A stretch of 64,000 nucleotides of DNA, taken from Cervus elaphus (lineage: Eukaryota; Chordata; Mammalia; Artiodactyla; Cervidae). Below, piece after piece: positions 34,791-46,427 of this stretch. Positions within the stretch are counted from its first letter, which is position 1. Every line of letters starts with the position of its first letter. The translations under genes and the position numbers were made by a program. Below the pieces are notes generated by a model. It saw only the letters and a list, made by a program, of their open reading frames with translations, did not search any database and was not told the origin of the DNA. The stretch is from contig NC_057841.1 of NCBI RefSeq assembly GCF_910594005.1, positions 14,369,001 to 14,433,000 of the forward strand, in the 5' to 3' direction.

Positions 34791-37211
34791 TTTGAAACTG
34801 GAGCAAGGGGCAGAAAGGATCGGAAACAAGGAAGCGTTTGTTTATGACAGAGGTCCAGTGGCATCATCTATTAATAACTGCCAAGTCTGAGTGCTGGCAG
34901 CCGCAGCACCCACATCAGGCTGCCTGGGTCCTGTAATTTCACTGATGTTCCAAGACCTCGTCTCTATGGCTACAGTCCTCACTATAAGCCTGTTCCTTCG
35001 ATCTTCCCCTTAATGGTGTGACTTACCCAATATCATCTATCACCTGGTTTAGGTTAACGAGAATCGATTTTGGTCATCTACCACTAAGATCTAATACCTC
35101 AGTGGCTTTGAGCACTTTTCCCAAGCTCAATAATTAAAACTGTGTATATTCTATATCTAAATAAAGAAATAAAATGTGTGTGCTCTTCATATCTCAAAAC
35201 TTGAGGCCAGTACAAACAAAATGTGTCTCAGAAATATGATGCCCTTTTCAAAATGAAGCACATGATGAGTTGTCCTATTGTTTAGGGGAAAGCGGAGAAG
35301 TGTCTTTTTTTCACATTGAGAATTATGATTGCCATTAGGAAGCCAGGACTGAGAACATAAAAGCTACCACAATAGACATGCAAATTGAACTGAAATATTT
35401 CTTTTGGCAGCAATTCAATTTTAAAAGTATAACATAGTTATCAGGGAAAATGACATATATATTAGTATTCTTATTTAACAATGACTGTTATTTAAAAAGC
35501 TTATTGCATTAGAGAGAAAAAAGCATTCTTCACACTAAAAACTTAACATTCCAGTAAGCTGTAAGAAGTATTACTTCACATTATTGTGGATAATTCATAT
35601 ATTTTAAAAGTATTTCTTTTTCGGTTAGAATTCAGAAACTGGTAGGGCTAAGTAAACAACTTTATTATTTTCCTAGTCTAAAATTTTAAAAGCCATTTAC
35701 ATTTAAATGATTTGATGAGTGAACCAAATGCCTTGAAATATCCCAGAAAGTTATAGACATCATCTAGTTTATAGAATATGTGAATGAATGTATAGATATG
35801 TTTTCATTTATTATGCCATTTCTGCTTTTTTTAGTATAGACATGTTTTTCATATAAGTATAGCTCTAGTAATACATTAAAACATCTTTTAATAATATAAC
35901 TCTGTCATACCAACTTTTCATTCTCAAAATTAAGGAACTGAGATTAGGACTGTCCTTTGTGTTCATTGTGTGGTACCTGGTTTATGTTGTCTATTGTTTC
36001 ATAATTATCTGCATCTGCCTTCACCTGTGCAATGCTCTATAATTAGCTTTGATATGAAATAATGGGGCATGTTAAATTTAGTATTTTGTAACTGTAGGCT
36101 ATGACTCTCTTTTGCTTGCCTTTTCCTACATGTATGGTTGTCTCATGGTGAATTGGGCTTGTTTTTATCTCATTCTAGTGTGGCCACTGAAAAATCTCAA
36201 CTGAGGTTGGTGTTTTGGAAATGATCTGTTTTCCATGTAAAACACCTTGGCCTAGCTGTGAGTATCCACACAACCACAGGCTGAGAGATGCCAGGGTTTA
36301 TTTTTCTATTTTCTTATCTTCTACAGGCTACATCCTTTGCAAGGGGAGAAATGCTCATACATGCAGGTTGCCATGGAGATGTCCATCTGAATTTTATACT
36401 CACTGCAGTTAGATCATTTCTTCCCTGAAATGTATATGACCAATTGCTACAGTTGTGGCCATTCTCTACCTCTTAGAGCAGGAGACCCCAGCACACAACA
36501 CCACGCGACATCACATAGGGAAACGCATTTCTTAGGGGGTATTTTCTGAATATACAGAAGGGACTTGTAGGAGAAGAAACAATCTTTGTAATATAGGACG
36601 GTTTGGATATTTATTCATGCATTTTATTCATGCATTTGTTTATTTTCTGACTCACAGACTACTCTATTATTAGGTACTAGTTTTGAATGGTGTTATGTTG
36701 GATAATTTCTGGAAGTTTTGGTAGTTTCTTTTAGGACATTCCAGTCATGATACTTCGGGATACAAGAGTTCCACCCTGATTAGGATACTTCATTAGACTC
36801 AAAGACATTACTTTGGTAGGAGACGGTGTTATTATAGCTCTCCCAGTGCCATGGGGAAAGAGACCCATGTCACTTCTCTGCCTTTGAATGTCTGTCCCCA
36901 ACCAGGTAAAAGTACCATTTCAACCCTGAAGGGCAAGTGGCAATAGGCATGTCGGTGTCATCCTTGCAGTGACATAAGGAAGTTATATTCAGGCTCATAT
37001 TTTATCTGCTTGAGGCAGATAATAAGGATACTGCTGATGCATTAAAAAAATAAAAGTAAAACAGCAACAAAAAAGGGAAAGGCATATAGAATATTCAGTA
37101 TAAAGAAAGAAAATACAATTTACAAGTGAGTGCAATTATATGTATAGGTAGTTAGATAATTCATATTTACTTAAGAAGAAGTCTTCTAACTGGATCCTTT
37201 GTTGTTGTTTT
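34791..37211. other. Unrecognised sequence
   Basis: 2.4 kb with no repeat family or supported exon. A 65-codon frame at 36,215-36,412 has cysteine-rich chance composition but no domain. Confidence 0.45.
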
Positions 37212-37343
37212 CGTTCAGTTGCTCAGTCGTGTCTGACTCTTTGAGACCCCATGAACTGAGGCACACCTGGCTTCCCTGTCCTTAAACTCATGTCCATTGA
37301 GTTGGTGATGCTATCCAACCAGCTCATTCTAGGTCTGGATCTT
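37212..37343 (-). mobile_element. BovB 3'-end fragment with internal deletions
   Basis: Antisense tail region (TTGCTCAGTCGTGTCTGACT, CTCATGTCCATTGAGTTGGT, ATCCAACCAGCTCAT). The usual block between CTTCCCTGTCC and CTCAAACTCATG is shortened. Confidence 0.85.
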
Positions 37344-38045
37344 TAAACTTCAATAAACAGTTTATCATGGAGTTGTATTAAAGGCAAAAGCTTGAGATTT
37401 TTTTTTCCCCTAAAAACTAGACAGATTATCTATAAGTTACCTGAGAGAAAATGCATTCAACTAAGAACACAAAGAATCTAAGAGCAGTAAGACTTCTGTT
37501 GTGAGAAAATAAAGTGGATGTTGAACTTTACCAATTTGGAGTTGTGGCCATTGGATTAAGCTGAACAATTAAAGGACAGTCATGGAAACACTGTACTCAA
37601 AAGACGTTGTTATTGCTGCATTTGGGAGGGTGCTGCTTGTAATCATTGAGATTGTGTGTCTAATTTTAAAAAGGGTTTACAGCATTTAAGAGAACCCTGC
37701 ATTATGACTGTATAAAGTGCTGGACCTGTGGAAAGCTAAATTTACTAAGTTTACAATCAGGTTTAAATGGTTTGGAAAATCTAAATCATCATATACATGC
37801 ATTCAAAAAATTTGTTAGTTTGTGTAAACAACATTTGAATAGTAAGAGGTCATGTCTAAGTAGCACTGACTTTAACATTAGACTTTATTCCTAAAATGTC
37901 TTTGGAAGATGTATTTTTCACATTAGAGCTATTGATTCCTGGTCTTGATTTTGTCTCCATCGATTACAGCACCCCTTTTTACTTCAGAGAATCAGCAAGA
38001 ATATTCTCTCAGGCCCAACATGATGAATGTCAGGCCCCTTAAAAC
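37344..38045. other. Unrecognised sequence
   Basis: No element or exon recognised. Confidence 0.5.
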
Positions 38046-38320
38046 TCGCCAAAGAATTGATGCTTCTGAAATGCGGTGCTGGAGAAGACTCTTGAGAGTC
38101 CCTTGAACATCAAGGAGATGAAACCAGTCCACCCTAAAGGAAATCAACCCTGAATATTCATTGGAAGGACTGGTGTTGAAGCTGAAGCTCCAATACTTTG
38201 GCCACCTGATGTGAAGAGACAGCTAACTGGAAGAGACCCTGGTACTGAGAAAGACTGAGGGCAAGAGGAGAAGTGGGCAGCAGAGAATGAGATGGTTGGA
38301 TGGCATCACTGACTCAAATG
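38046..38320 (+). mobile_element. BovB fragment truncated at both ends
   Basis: Sense BovB from AAAGAATTGATGCTTCTGAA to GGATGGCATCACTGACTCAA. It stops about 110 bp before the usual 3' end, so the conserved 3' tail that BovB RT needs is absent. No TSD seen. Confidence 0.88.
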
Positions 38321-38615
38321 ACACTTTCCACTCCTTCCCTGCAGATAGCTTCATCGGTACCGTTTCTCTAGATTCCATATCTGTGCATTAATATACGGGA
38401 TTTGTTTTTCCCTTTCTGACTTAATTTCTCTTTCTTTTCTTTTTCAAAGAATAACAGTTTTAAAAATGAACATCATTTTTTTTTTAACAATAAAGGAAGG
38501 AATTCATTGGGTAATTACTAAGGGAAGATTTAGGACTTCAAAAGGGAAAATCATGATGACTCAGCTAATTAAGGCTTCAAAAAGAGCATTTGGAATAAGA
38601 GAATTAGTCCTGTGT

Positions 38616-39238
38616 ATACACAGTTTATTTTTTTGGGCTCCAAAATCACTGCGGATGGTGACTGCAGCCATGAAATTAAAAGACGCTTACTCCTTGGAAG
38701 GAAATTTATGACCAACTTAGACAGCATATTAAAAAGCAGAGACATTACTTTGCCAGCAAAGGTCTGTCTGGTCAAGGCTATGGTTTTTCCAGTGGTCATG
38801 TACGGATTGTGAGAGTTGGACTGTGAAGAAAGCTGAGTGCCGAAATATTGATGCTTTTGAACTGTGGTGTTGGAGAAGACTTGAGAGCCCTTTGGACTGC
38901 AAGGAGATCCAACCAGTCCATCCTAAAGGAGATCAGTCCCGGGTGTTCATTGGAAAGACTGATGCTGAAGCTAAAATTCCAGTACTTTGGCCACCTCATA
39001 GGAAGAGTTGACTCATTGAAAAAAACCCTGATGCTGGGAAGGATTGGGTGCAGGAGGAGAAGGGGGTGACAGAGGATGAGATGGCTGGATGGCATCACCA
39101 ATTCGATGGGCATGAGTTTGAGTAAACTCCGGGAGTTGGTGATGGACAGAGAGGCCTGGCGTGCTGCGATTCATGGGGTCGCAAAGAGTCAGACAAGACT
39201 GAGCGACTGAACTGAACTGAACTGAACTGATACACAGT
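38616..39238 (+). mobile_element. 5'-truncated BovB with TSD
   Basis: Element 38,625-39,229 ending in a clean (AACTG)n tail, bracketed by ATACACAGT at 38,616-38,624 and 39,230-39,238. It carries a partial C-terminal frame with LDSILKSRDITLPAK and VVMYG blocks, ended by a TGA after a lost cysteine codon region near 38,808. Confidence 0.93.
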
Positions 39239-39649
39239 CTGTTAAAAGAAGTCCCTTTGCTCACTGATTAGAAAAGTATTCTCATCTCATTCACATAAGT
39301 GCAGTAAGAATCTGACATCCTGAAGTCACCAAAAGCCCATGGTCCTTATCAACTTCAGTTTATTAGGACCTGTTGTGAAGAAACATGATGTCAGTTTTGA
39401 TATCTTCTGGGTAAGAGTTGCTGTAATTGGAAATGTTTACTTTATGATCCCCAGTCTTTGAAAAGTAGTAAAGGAAAAATAAAGCTATGGTTCAAGTTAT
39501 GTTGGGTCCTTTATATATTAATTTCATAAAGAAAAAAAAATATATACATATACCTGAGCTTTGATTTGGACTCAGAAAGACTATGTGCTAAAGGCTATGG
39601 ACTGTGTGCCTGGAGTGTGGAAAAAAAATCAACTGATTTGAAGCATATG

Positions 39650-39704
39650 GACACTGATGATGACATTGATGATAATGATGGTGGTGGTAATGATGGTGGT
39701 TTCT
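39650..39704 (+). repeat. (GAT/GGT)n simple repeat
   Basis: GATGATGACATTGATGATAA followed by TGATGGTGGTGGTAATGATG: an imperfect trinucleotide tract next to a MIR. Confidence 0.85.
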
Positions 39705-39717
39705 TTGGCATATCCTG

Positions 39718-39885
39718 AGTAATAAGCACTGTTCTAAGATCTTTGCATATGTTGACTCATATTTTGTCCTTGGAGCAACCTTGCAAATTGAGTACTGCTA
39801 TTTTCTCCATTTTGTGGATCATTAAACAAAACATAACAATATTGGGTGGCTCCCCTAGGTTTATACAGCTGGTAAATGGCAAAAG
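39718..39885 (+). mobile_element. MIR SINE
   Basis: AATAAGCACTGTTCTAAGAT, ATGTTGACTCATATTTTGTC, TCTCCATTTTGTGGATCATT and TTATACAGCTGGTAAATGGC follow the mammalian-wide MIR consensus in order. Old and diverged. Confidence 0.75.
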
Positions 39886-41340
39886 CTATTCATTAAATGT
39901 GATTATACTAAAATAAGAGGACAGAATCTTTATCCAGAGCTGCTAGTTTATCAAGAAAAGAAGTCACTCAAGTTTTCATAATATTAAGACAGTTTATTTG
40001 TATGTAAAATTAATACTGAAAATGTATTTTAAACTATTTTAAAGCTTAATAGTACACTAGCTTCTTCACTATCACTTTTAACTGAGTATATTTTCTTTAA
40101 ACTATGTCTACTAAATATTTGTTTTATAGGTAAATCTTGCCTAGAAATGCTATCATTTGTAAAATAAATAAAATTAAAACAATTTAAAAAATATTTAGAC
40201 ACCCAGAAATGTTTCCCTTCTTAAGATAATGCCTCTTCAAGAAGAAAACCAAAAGTATTAAACTGAAATCTGAACCTTTTCAGATAAAAGTAGTGAAAAT
40301 AATTTCTTGAGAAAAAAAAACAACAGCAAATTTTTGTGTTAAATTTATACACATTTATGTGTTATCTGGACTATTTAAAGCAGATGACCAAATTAAATAT
40401 GCATAGAAATTAACACTAAAAATGTCATTATTTTCAAAACTATCTCTGATCCTTAACATAACAATTTAAAATTTGATTGTGGCAATTTAAGAAACTAGTG
40501 GACTTTTCTATTTCAGGTAGTTATTTTTCAGGCAAAAAACTTATCTTTTTAGGTAACCCAAGCAAATCCAGCCTCACTTTCATAGTCATCGACATTTTAG
40601 GATTTACAGGAAAAGCAGTCAGCTTGGTATCTTGCTGGTGGCCATACAAAGGCTGAATTCCACCAGATGGCGCCTGTCCACTGCTTCAGATCAGGCACTA
40701 CCCAAGCCCAGCGGGCTGGGAAGAGGATCATACATGGAGACAATCTGGTGAATGCCCTGGTGAAAAGGGCAATTAAAGAAACAGAAAGACTCGGAGAGAG
40801 GCTGCTGAAATAAAAGCTGTGCCCTTGGAAGGGAAGGGCCACACAATTAGGCTCAGGAGAAAACAAAGACTTAAAGAGCCAGTAGAGGCAGGGTTAATCT
40901 GTGCCCCACAGTTTTAGGGATAAGATCAAGGTATTTTTGCCTTTTGGCTAAGGAAGAATAGCAGCCCTTCCTGGAATTAAAAATGATAATATCTCCCTAG
41001 AAACTACTGATCTCTCTTAAGATCCCATAAAGTATGCAGGTGGTGTTTTCTTATCTAAAGAGACTTGCTAATTCCACAAGTAATGTGAAAAAATGGGATT
41101 ACCACAGCCAAAGATATTGTCAGTCTAAAATTCCTAGAAATTTCTTGGATGCAATTTCATCAAGCTAAAAATATATTAATGGCCCCTTTTTGGATATGTA
41201 TTTTTTTAATTTTGATTTTTAAAAATTCTATGTCATATTTAAGGAATGCATTGGATCCGATCAACAGGGCAAATTCAAGTGATTGTGTTCATTTTCTGTG
41301 ATAATTGTGCAGAGCCAACGGAATGGGAATTGGGGGACCA
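39886..41340. other. Repeat-poor stretch with a GC-richer island
   Basis: No mobile element recognised. 40,590-40,910 is GC-richer than its surroundings and contains the CTCF-like site; no convincing exon is seen there on either strand. Confidence 0.5.
40660..40674 (+). promoter_or_regulatory. CTCF-like core motif
   Basis: CCACCAGATGGCGCC fits the 15-bp CTCF core pattern CCASYAGRKGGCRSY at every position; the bases just 5' (ATT) do not fit the extended motif. It lies outside any recognised repeat, whereas many lineage-specific CTCF sites sit inside SINEs. Binding is not shown. Confidence 0.5.
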
Positions 41341-41677
41341 TGATGAGTTTTGAAAGTGAAAGTGAAAGTTGCTCAGTCATGTCCAACTCTTTGCTACCCC
41401 ATGGACTGTCCATGGAATTCTCCAGTCCAGAGTACTGGAGTAGGTAGCCTTTCCCTTCTCCAGGGGATCTTCCCAACCCAGGGATCGAACCCAGGTCTCC
41501 TGCATCTCAGGTGGATTCTTTACCAGCTGAACCACAAGGGAAATCCAAGAATACTGGAGTGGGTAGCCTTTCCCTTCTCCAGGGGATCTTCCCAACCCAG
41601 GAATCGAACTGGGGTGTCCCTCATTGCAGGCGGATTCTTTACCAACTGAGCTATCAGGGAAGCCCCTGATGAGTTTT
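41341..41677 (-). mobile_element. Dimeric Bov-tA SINE with TSD
   Basis: Element 41,352-41,666 contains, in antisense, a shortened BovA body and two tRNA-like heads (41,462-41,545 and 41,582-41,666), each ending in an AGGGAAATCC/AGGGAAGCCC edge. One perfect 11-bp TSD, TGATGAGTTTT (41,341-41,351 and 41,667-41,677), brackets the whole thing, so the dimer moved as one unit. The 5' tail is a GAAAGTGAAAGTGAAAGT run. Confidence 0.93.
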
Positions 41678-42287
41678 AACTGATGTAAAAAATGACTATT
41701 TCCACTAAACTCTCTATACCAATAATTCCTAAATTATGCGTTATTCTATGTAAAAGTTAAAATATACAAGAAGGGGCTAACTATCTGAACCCTATTTGTA
41801 AATACATCAAAAGACTTCTAAACATAGTTTAAATGGAATTGAAACAAAATATATCAATGTTAGTTAACGTATTTTTTTAGGAGTTTGTTGTTTTGAAGTT
41901 GAAAAGATGGCTTAAAAATATTGACCTTTAGTACTCTCCTCGCTAAACTCTAGATTAGATATCGAACATCAATGAACATGACTATTGTAGGTCAGGTTTG
42001 TTTTTTTTTTTCAAATTATGTAAAACATCTTTTCATTCAAGATATTTAAACTGAAGTTAATGCGAAACTTTTGAATGGCTTGATTCTGCTACAGATTTTG
42101 TGTTCCTATTGTCATTGTCTAAAGAAAACATTTTACTGTTTAGATAATAAGACAGATGTATAAAATGTATAATAGACAGTTCCTTTATGTTTTTACATCC
42201 TTAACAATGCTGGAGCAATTGAGGCAAGAAATAGTAATTGAGGAAAGAAATAGTTGAGGAAATAAAGAATACATTGACTACATTTTA
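41678..42287. other. Unrecognised AT-rich sequence
   Basis: No element or exon recognised. Confidence 0.5.
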
Positions 42288-42327
42288 TGTATTAGTCAGT
42301 GTTCTCCAGAGAAATAGAATCGATAGT

Positions 42328-42364
42328 TTGTGTGTGTGTGTGTATATATATACACACATATATA
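42328..42364 (+). repeat. (TG)n(TA)n microsatellite in the LTR
   Basis: About eight TG units, then TATATATATA and CACACATATATA, at the edge where a BovA SINE inserted. Confidence 0.9.
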
Positions 42365-42365
42365 G

Positions 42366-42490
42366 GACGTGCTTAGTCACTCGGTCATCTGACTCTTTGT
42401 GACCATTTGGACTATAGCCTGCCAGGCTCCTCTGTCCATGGGATTTTTGGGGCAAGAATACTGGAGTGTGTTGCCATTCTCTCCTTCAGG
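42366..42490 (-). mobile_element. BovA SINE inside the LTR
   Basis: Antisense BovA body (GTCACTCGGTCATCTGACTC to CCATTCTCTCCTTCAGGGA) followed directly by a second (TG)n tract at 42,491-42,519. Confidence 0.88.
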
Positions 42491-42519
42491 GATGTGTGTG
42501 TGTGTGTGTGTGTGTGTGT
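42491..42519 (+). repeat. (TG)14 microsatellite
   Basis: Uninterrupted TG repeats immediately after a BovA SINE. With the tract at 42,328 they bracket the SINE, suggesting insertion into, or duplication of, a TG repeat. Confidence 0.9.
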
Positions 42520-42844
42520 ATGGAAAGGTATTTATTATAAAGAATCTATTCACTCAGAGTCTGAGAGGTCCTGTGATATGCCATCTGCAAGCTAGAGGCC
42601 CAGGAGAGTCAGTGGTACGAGTCAGTACATGTCTATAGCACTTCAAACCAGGAGCACCAGGGGAAGAAGAAGATAAATGTCTCAGCTCAAGTAATTAGGC
42701 AGGAAGAAAAGGGGTCAAATTCCTCCTTCATCTGCATTCTGTTCTATTCAGGTTCTCAAATGTTAGATGGTGGCCCCACTGAGAAAGGCAGTCTACTCTA
42801 TGGATTTCACTAATTCAATTGTCATCTCCTCCAAAATACCCACG

Positions 42845-43171
42845 GTTTCCCTGGTAGCTCAGCTGGTAAAGAATCTGCCTGCAATGCAGGAGGCCCTGGT
42901 TCAGTTCCTGGGTTGGGAAGATCCTCTGGAGAAGGGAAAGGCTATCGACTCCAGTATTCTTGGGTTTCCCCAGTGGCTGAGATGGTAAAGAATCCACCTG
43001 CAATGCAGGAGACCTGGGTTCAACCCCTGGCTTGGGAAGATCCCCTGGAGGAGGGCATGGTAACCCACTCTGGTATTCTTGCCTGGACAATCCCCATGGA
43101 CAGAGGAGCCTGGTGGGCTACAGTCCATGGGGTCACAAAGAGTCGGACACCGACAGAGCAACTAAGCAGAA
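42845..43171 (+). mobile_element. Dimeric Bov-tA SINE inside the LTR
   Basis: Head 1 (GTTTCCCTGGTAGCTCAGCT), a shortened BovA piece ending CCAGTATTCTTG, head 2 (GTTTCCCCAGTGGCTGAGAT), then a full BovA body to GAGTCGGACACCGACAGAGC. This is the same arrangement as at 41.35 and 59.4 kb. CCAAAATACCCAC on the left and CCAAGACACTCTC on the right may be a decayed TSD. Confidence 0.9.
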
Positions 43172-43244
43172 GCACCAAGACACTCTCATGGACACACCCA
43201 GAAATATTGCTTAACCTGTGCATCCAAAGGCCGGTCAAGGGGCA

Positions 43245-43619
43245 ATCCCTCTCTGAGACGAGATGGATTCAAATTTGGGTAAGCCTCACTTTTATCCTAA
43301 TGTTGTGGGCCGGGGGCATGCCACAGGGGGCAGCTCTGGGTGGAATTCCACTTGGTTCTCATTCACCCTTCCAACCTTCTTTAATTGCCAGGCTTGCAGC
43401 TCCTGTTCACCTCTAAAGGCTTCCAAAAGTCCTTTTGAGCTTAGGCATAGTCAAAGTTTGGGGGCCATTTTCCTCCTGTGTGAAATGTGCTTTGTTATTA
43501 TCTTCTGGGTTGAATGCTGGACACTTCACAACTTAGCAAAGTCTCCCTTGTCTTACTGAAGCATTTTCTGAACCCTTTAAATAGACCTAAATACTCATCC
43601 AACATGGTCCTGCAATACC
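43245..43619. other. Unrecognised sequence
   Basis: Between the LTR and a BovB. It contains GGGCCGGGGGCATGCCACAG with GGGGGCAGC; no family or exon recognised. Confidence 0.5.
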
Positions 43620-43843
43620 GATCAGTTCAGTTCAGTTCAGTCGCTCAGTCGTGTCTGACTCTTTGTGACCCCATGAATCGCAGCACGTCAGACCTCCTTG
43701 TCCATCACAAACTCCCGGACTTTACTCAAACTCATGTCCATCAAGTTGGTGATGCCATCCAGCCATCTCATCCTCTGTTGTCCTCTTCTCCTCCTGCCCC
43801 CAATCCCTCCCAGCATCAGGGTCTTTTCCAATGAGTCAATTCT

Positions 43844-45228
43844 TCACATGAGGTGACCAAAGTATTGGAGTTTCAGCTTCAGCATCAGTCCTTCCAATGA
43901 ACACCCAGGACTGATCTCCGATAGGATGGATTGGTTGGTTCTCCTTGCAATCCAAGGGACTCTCAAGAGTCTTCTCCAGCACCACAATTCAAAAGCATCA
44001 ACTTTTCGGTGCTCAGCTTTCTTCACAGTCCAACTCTCACATCCACACATGACCACTGGAAAAACCATAGCCTTGTCTAGACGTAATTTTGTTGGCAAAA
44101 TAATGTCTCTGCTTTTTAATATGCTGTCTAGGTTGGTCATAACTCTCCTTCCAAGGAGTAAGCATCTTTTAATTTCATGGCTGTAATCACCATCTGCAGT
44201 GATTTTGGAGCCCAAAAAAGTAAAATCAGCCACTGTTTCCACTGTTTCCTCATCTATTTCCCATTAAGTGATGGGACCAGATGCCATGATCTTAGTTTTC
44301 TGAATGTTGAGCTTTAAGCCAACTTTTTCACTCTCCTCTTTTACTTTCATCAAGAGACTTTTTAGTTCCTCTTCACTCTCTGCCATAAGGGTGGTGTCAT
44401 CTGCATATATGAGGTTATTGATATTTCTCCCAGCAATCTTGATTCCAGCTTGTGCTTCTTCAAACCCAGCGTTTCTGGAGATGTACTCTGCATATAAGTT
44501 AAATAAGCAGGATGACAATATACAGCCTTGACGTACTGCTTTTCCTATCTGAACCAGTCTGTTGGTCCATGTCCAGTTCTAACTGTTGCTTCCTGACCTG
44601 CATATAGGTTTCTCAAGAGGCAGGTCAGGTGGTCTGGTATTTCCATCTCTTTCAGAATTTTCCACATTTTATTGTGATCCACACAGTCAAAAGCTTTGGC
44701 ATAGATAATAAAGCAGAAATAGATGTTTTTCTGAAACTCTCTTGCTTTTTCAATGATCCAGCTGATGTTGGCAATTTGATCTCTGGTTCCTCTGCCTTTT
44801 CTAAAACCAGCTTGAACATCTGGAAGTTCACAGTTCACGTATTGCTGAAGCCTGGTTTGGAGCATTTTGAGCATTACTTTACTAGCATGTGAGATGAGTG
44901 CAATTGTGCGGTAGTTTGAGCATCCTTTGGGATTGCCTTTCTTTGGAATTGGAATGAAAACTGACCTTTTCCAGTCCAGTGGCCACTGCTGAGTTTTCCA
45001 AATTTGCTGGCATATTGAGTGCAGCACTTTCACAGCATCATCTTTCAGGATTTGAAATAGCTCAACTGGAATTCCATCACCTCCACTAGCTTTGATCATA
45101 GTGATGCTTTCTAAGGCCCACTTGACTTCACATTCCAGGATGTCTGGCTCTAGGTGAGTGATCACACCATCGTGATTATCTGGGTCGTGAAGATCTTTTT
45201 GTACAGTTCTTCTGTGTATTCTTGCCAC
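43844..45228 (-). pseudogene. BovB RT and C-terminal remnant (44-kb copy)
   Basis: Frames 44,545-45,228 (227 codons), 44,264-44,518 (84) and 43,844-44,242 (132) follow one another through RT fingers, palm and C-terminal region. Visible blocks are KRSVFIPIPKKGN, GFRKGRGTRDQIANI, KAFDCVDHNKMW and an intact catalytic box YADDTTLMAES. The motif A position reads isoleucine (ATC) where the 14-kb copy has aspartate (GAC), two base changes, so the first metal ligand is lost even though YADD survives. Frame breaks near 44,520-44,545 and 44,245-44,264 separate the pieces. Confidence 0.88.
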
Positions 45229-45318
45229 CTCTTCTTAATATTTTCTGCTTCTGTTAGGTCCATACCATTTCTGTCCTTTATCAAACCCATCTTTGCATGA
45301 AATGTTTCCTTGGTATGT

Positions 45319-46427
45319 CTAATTTTCTTGAAGAGATCTCTTAGTCTTTCCCATTCTGTTGTTTTCCTCTGTTTCTGTGCATTGATCACTGAGGAAGGCT
45401 TTCTTATCTCTCCTTGCTATTCTTTGGAACTCTGCATTCAAATGGGAATATCTTTCCTTTTCTCCTTTGCTTTTCACTTCTCTTCTTTTCATAGCTATTT
45501 GTAAGGCCTCCTCAGACAACCATTTTGCCTTTTTGCATTTCTTTTCCATGGGGATGGTCTTGATCCCTGTCTCCTGTACAATGTCACAAACCTCCGTCCA
45601 TAGTTCATCAGGCACTCTTTTTATCAGATATAGTCCCTTAAATCTATTTCTCACTTCCACTGTATAGTCATAAGGGATTTGATTTAGGTCATACCTGAAT
45701 GGTCTAGTGGTTTTCCCTACTTTCTTCAATTTAAGTCTGAATTTGGCAATAAGGAGTTCATGATCTGAGCCACAGTCAGCTCCCGGTCTTGTGTTTGCTG
45801 AGTGCATAGAGCTTCTCCGTCTTTGGCTGCAAAGAATATAATCAATTTGATTTTGGAGTTGACCATCTGGTGATGTCCATGTGTAGAGTCTTCTCTTGTG
45901 TTGGAAGAGGGTGTTTGCTATGACCAGTGCTTTCTCTTGGCAAAAGTCTATTATCCTTTGCCCTGCTTCATTCCGTACTCCAAGGCCAAATTTGCCTGTT
46001 ACTCCAGGTGTTTCTTGACTTCCTACTTTTGCATTCCAGTCCCCTATAATGAAAAGGATGTCCTTTTTGGGTGTTAGTTGTAAAAGGTCTTGTAGGTCTT
46101 CATAGAACCATTCAACATCAGCTTCTTCAGTGTTACTGGTTGGGGCATAGACTTGGATTACCGTGATATTGAATGGTTTGCCTTGGAAACGAACAGAGAT
46201 CATTCTGTCATTTTAAGATTGCATCCAAGTTCTGCATTTCAGACTCTTTTGTTGACCATGATGGCTACTCCATTTCTTCTAAAGGATTCCTGCCCACAGT
46301 AGTAGATATAATGGTCATTGGAGCTAAATTCACCCATTCCAGTCCATTTTAGTTCACTGATTCCTAGAATGTCGACATTCACTCTTGCCATCTCCTGTTT
46401 GACCACTTCCAATTTGCCTTGATTCAT
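45319..46427 (-). pseudogene. BovB APE-type endonuclease remnant
   Basis: Two frames: 46,239-46,427 (62 codons, starting ATG at the probable natural start) and 45,319-46,203 (294 codons). The first holds the metal-binding glutamate in the ISELKWTG context (residue 25). The second holds QVYAPT, GDWNAKVG (residues 54-61), DYIL (121-124) and SDHELL (146-151), so the main catalytic residues of an APE-like nuclease are present. The two are separated by a one-base loss near 46,217 in an A-run. The second frame continues into the linker before RT. This would be the target-nicking domain of an RTE element. Confidence 0.9.

Larger units (their letters stand above)
42288..43244 (+). mobile_element. Ancient LTR (MLT2-like), twice interrupted
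   Basis: Three collinear pieces: 42,288-42,365 (TGTATTAGTCAGTGTTCTCC, GAGAAATAGAAT), 42,524-42,843 (TATTTATTATAAAGAATC, TGATATGCCATCTGCAAGCT, TTCTGTTCTATTCAGG) and 43,176-43,244 (GGACACACCCAGAAATATTG, GGCCGGTCAAGG). Together they follow an old ERV-L-type LTR. The gaps are exactly filled by ruminant SINEs. No internal retroviral sequence adjoins it, so a solo LTR is likely. Confidence 0.7.

Noticed and set aside
43318..43335. CCACAGGGGGCAGC as a second CTCF site
   Set aside because: One base short of the required core spacing, with several mismatches if realigned.
42913..43416. 167-codon frame
   Set aside because: Read-through of a dimeric Bov-tA into LTR sequence.
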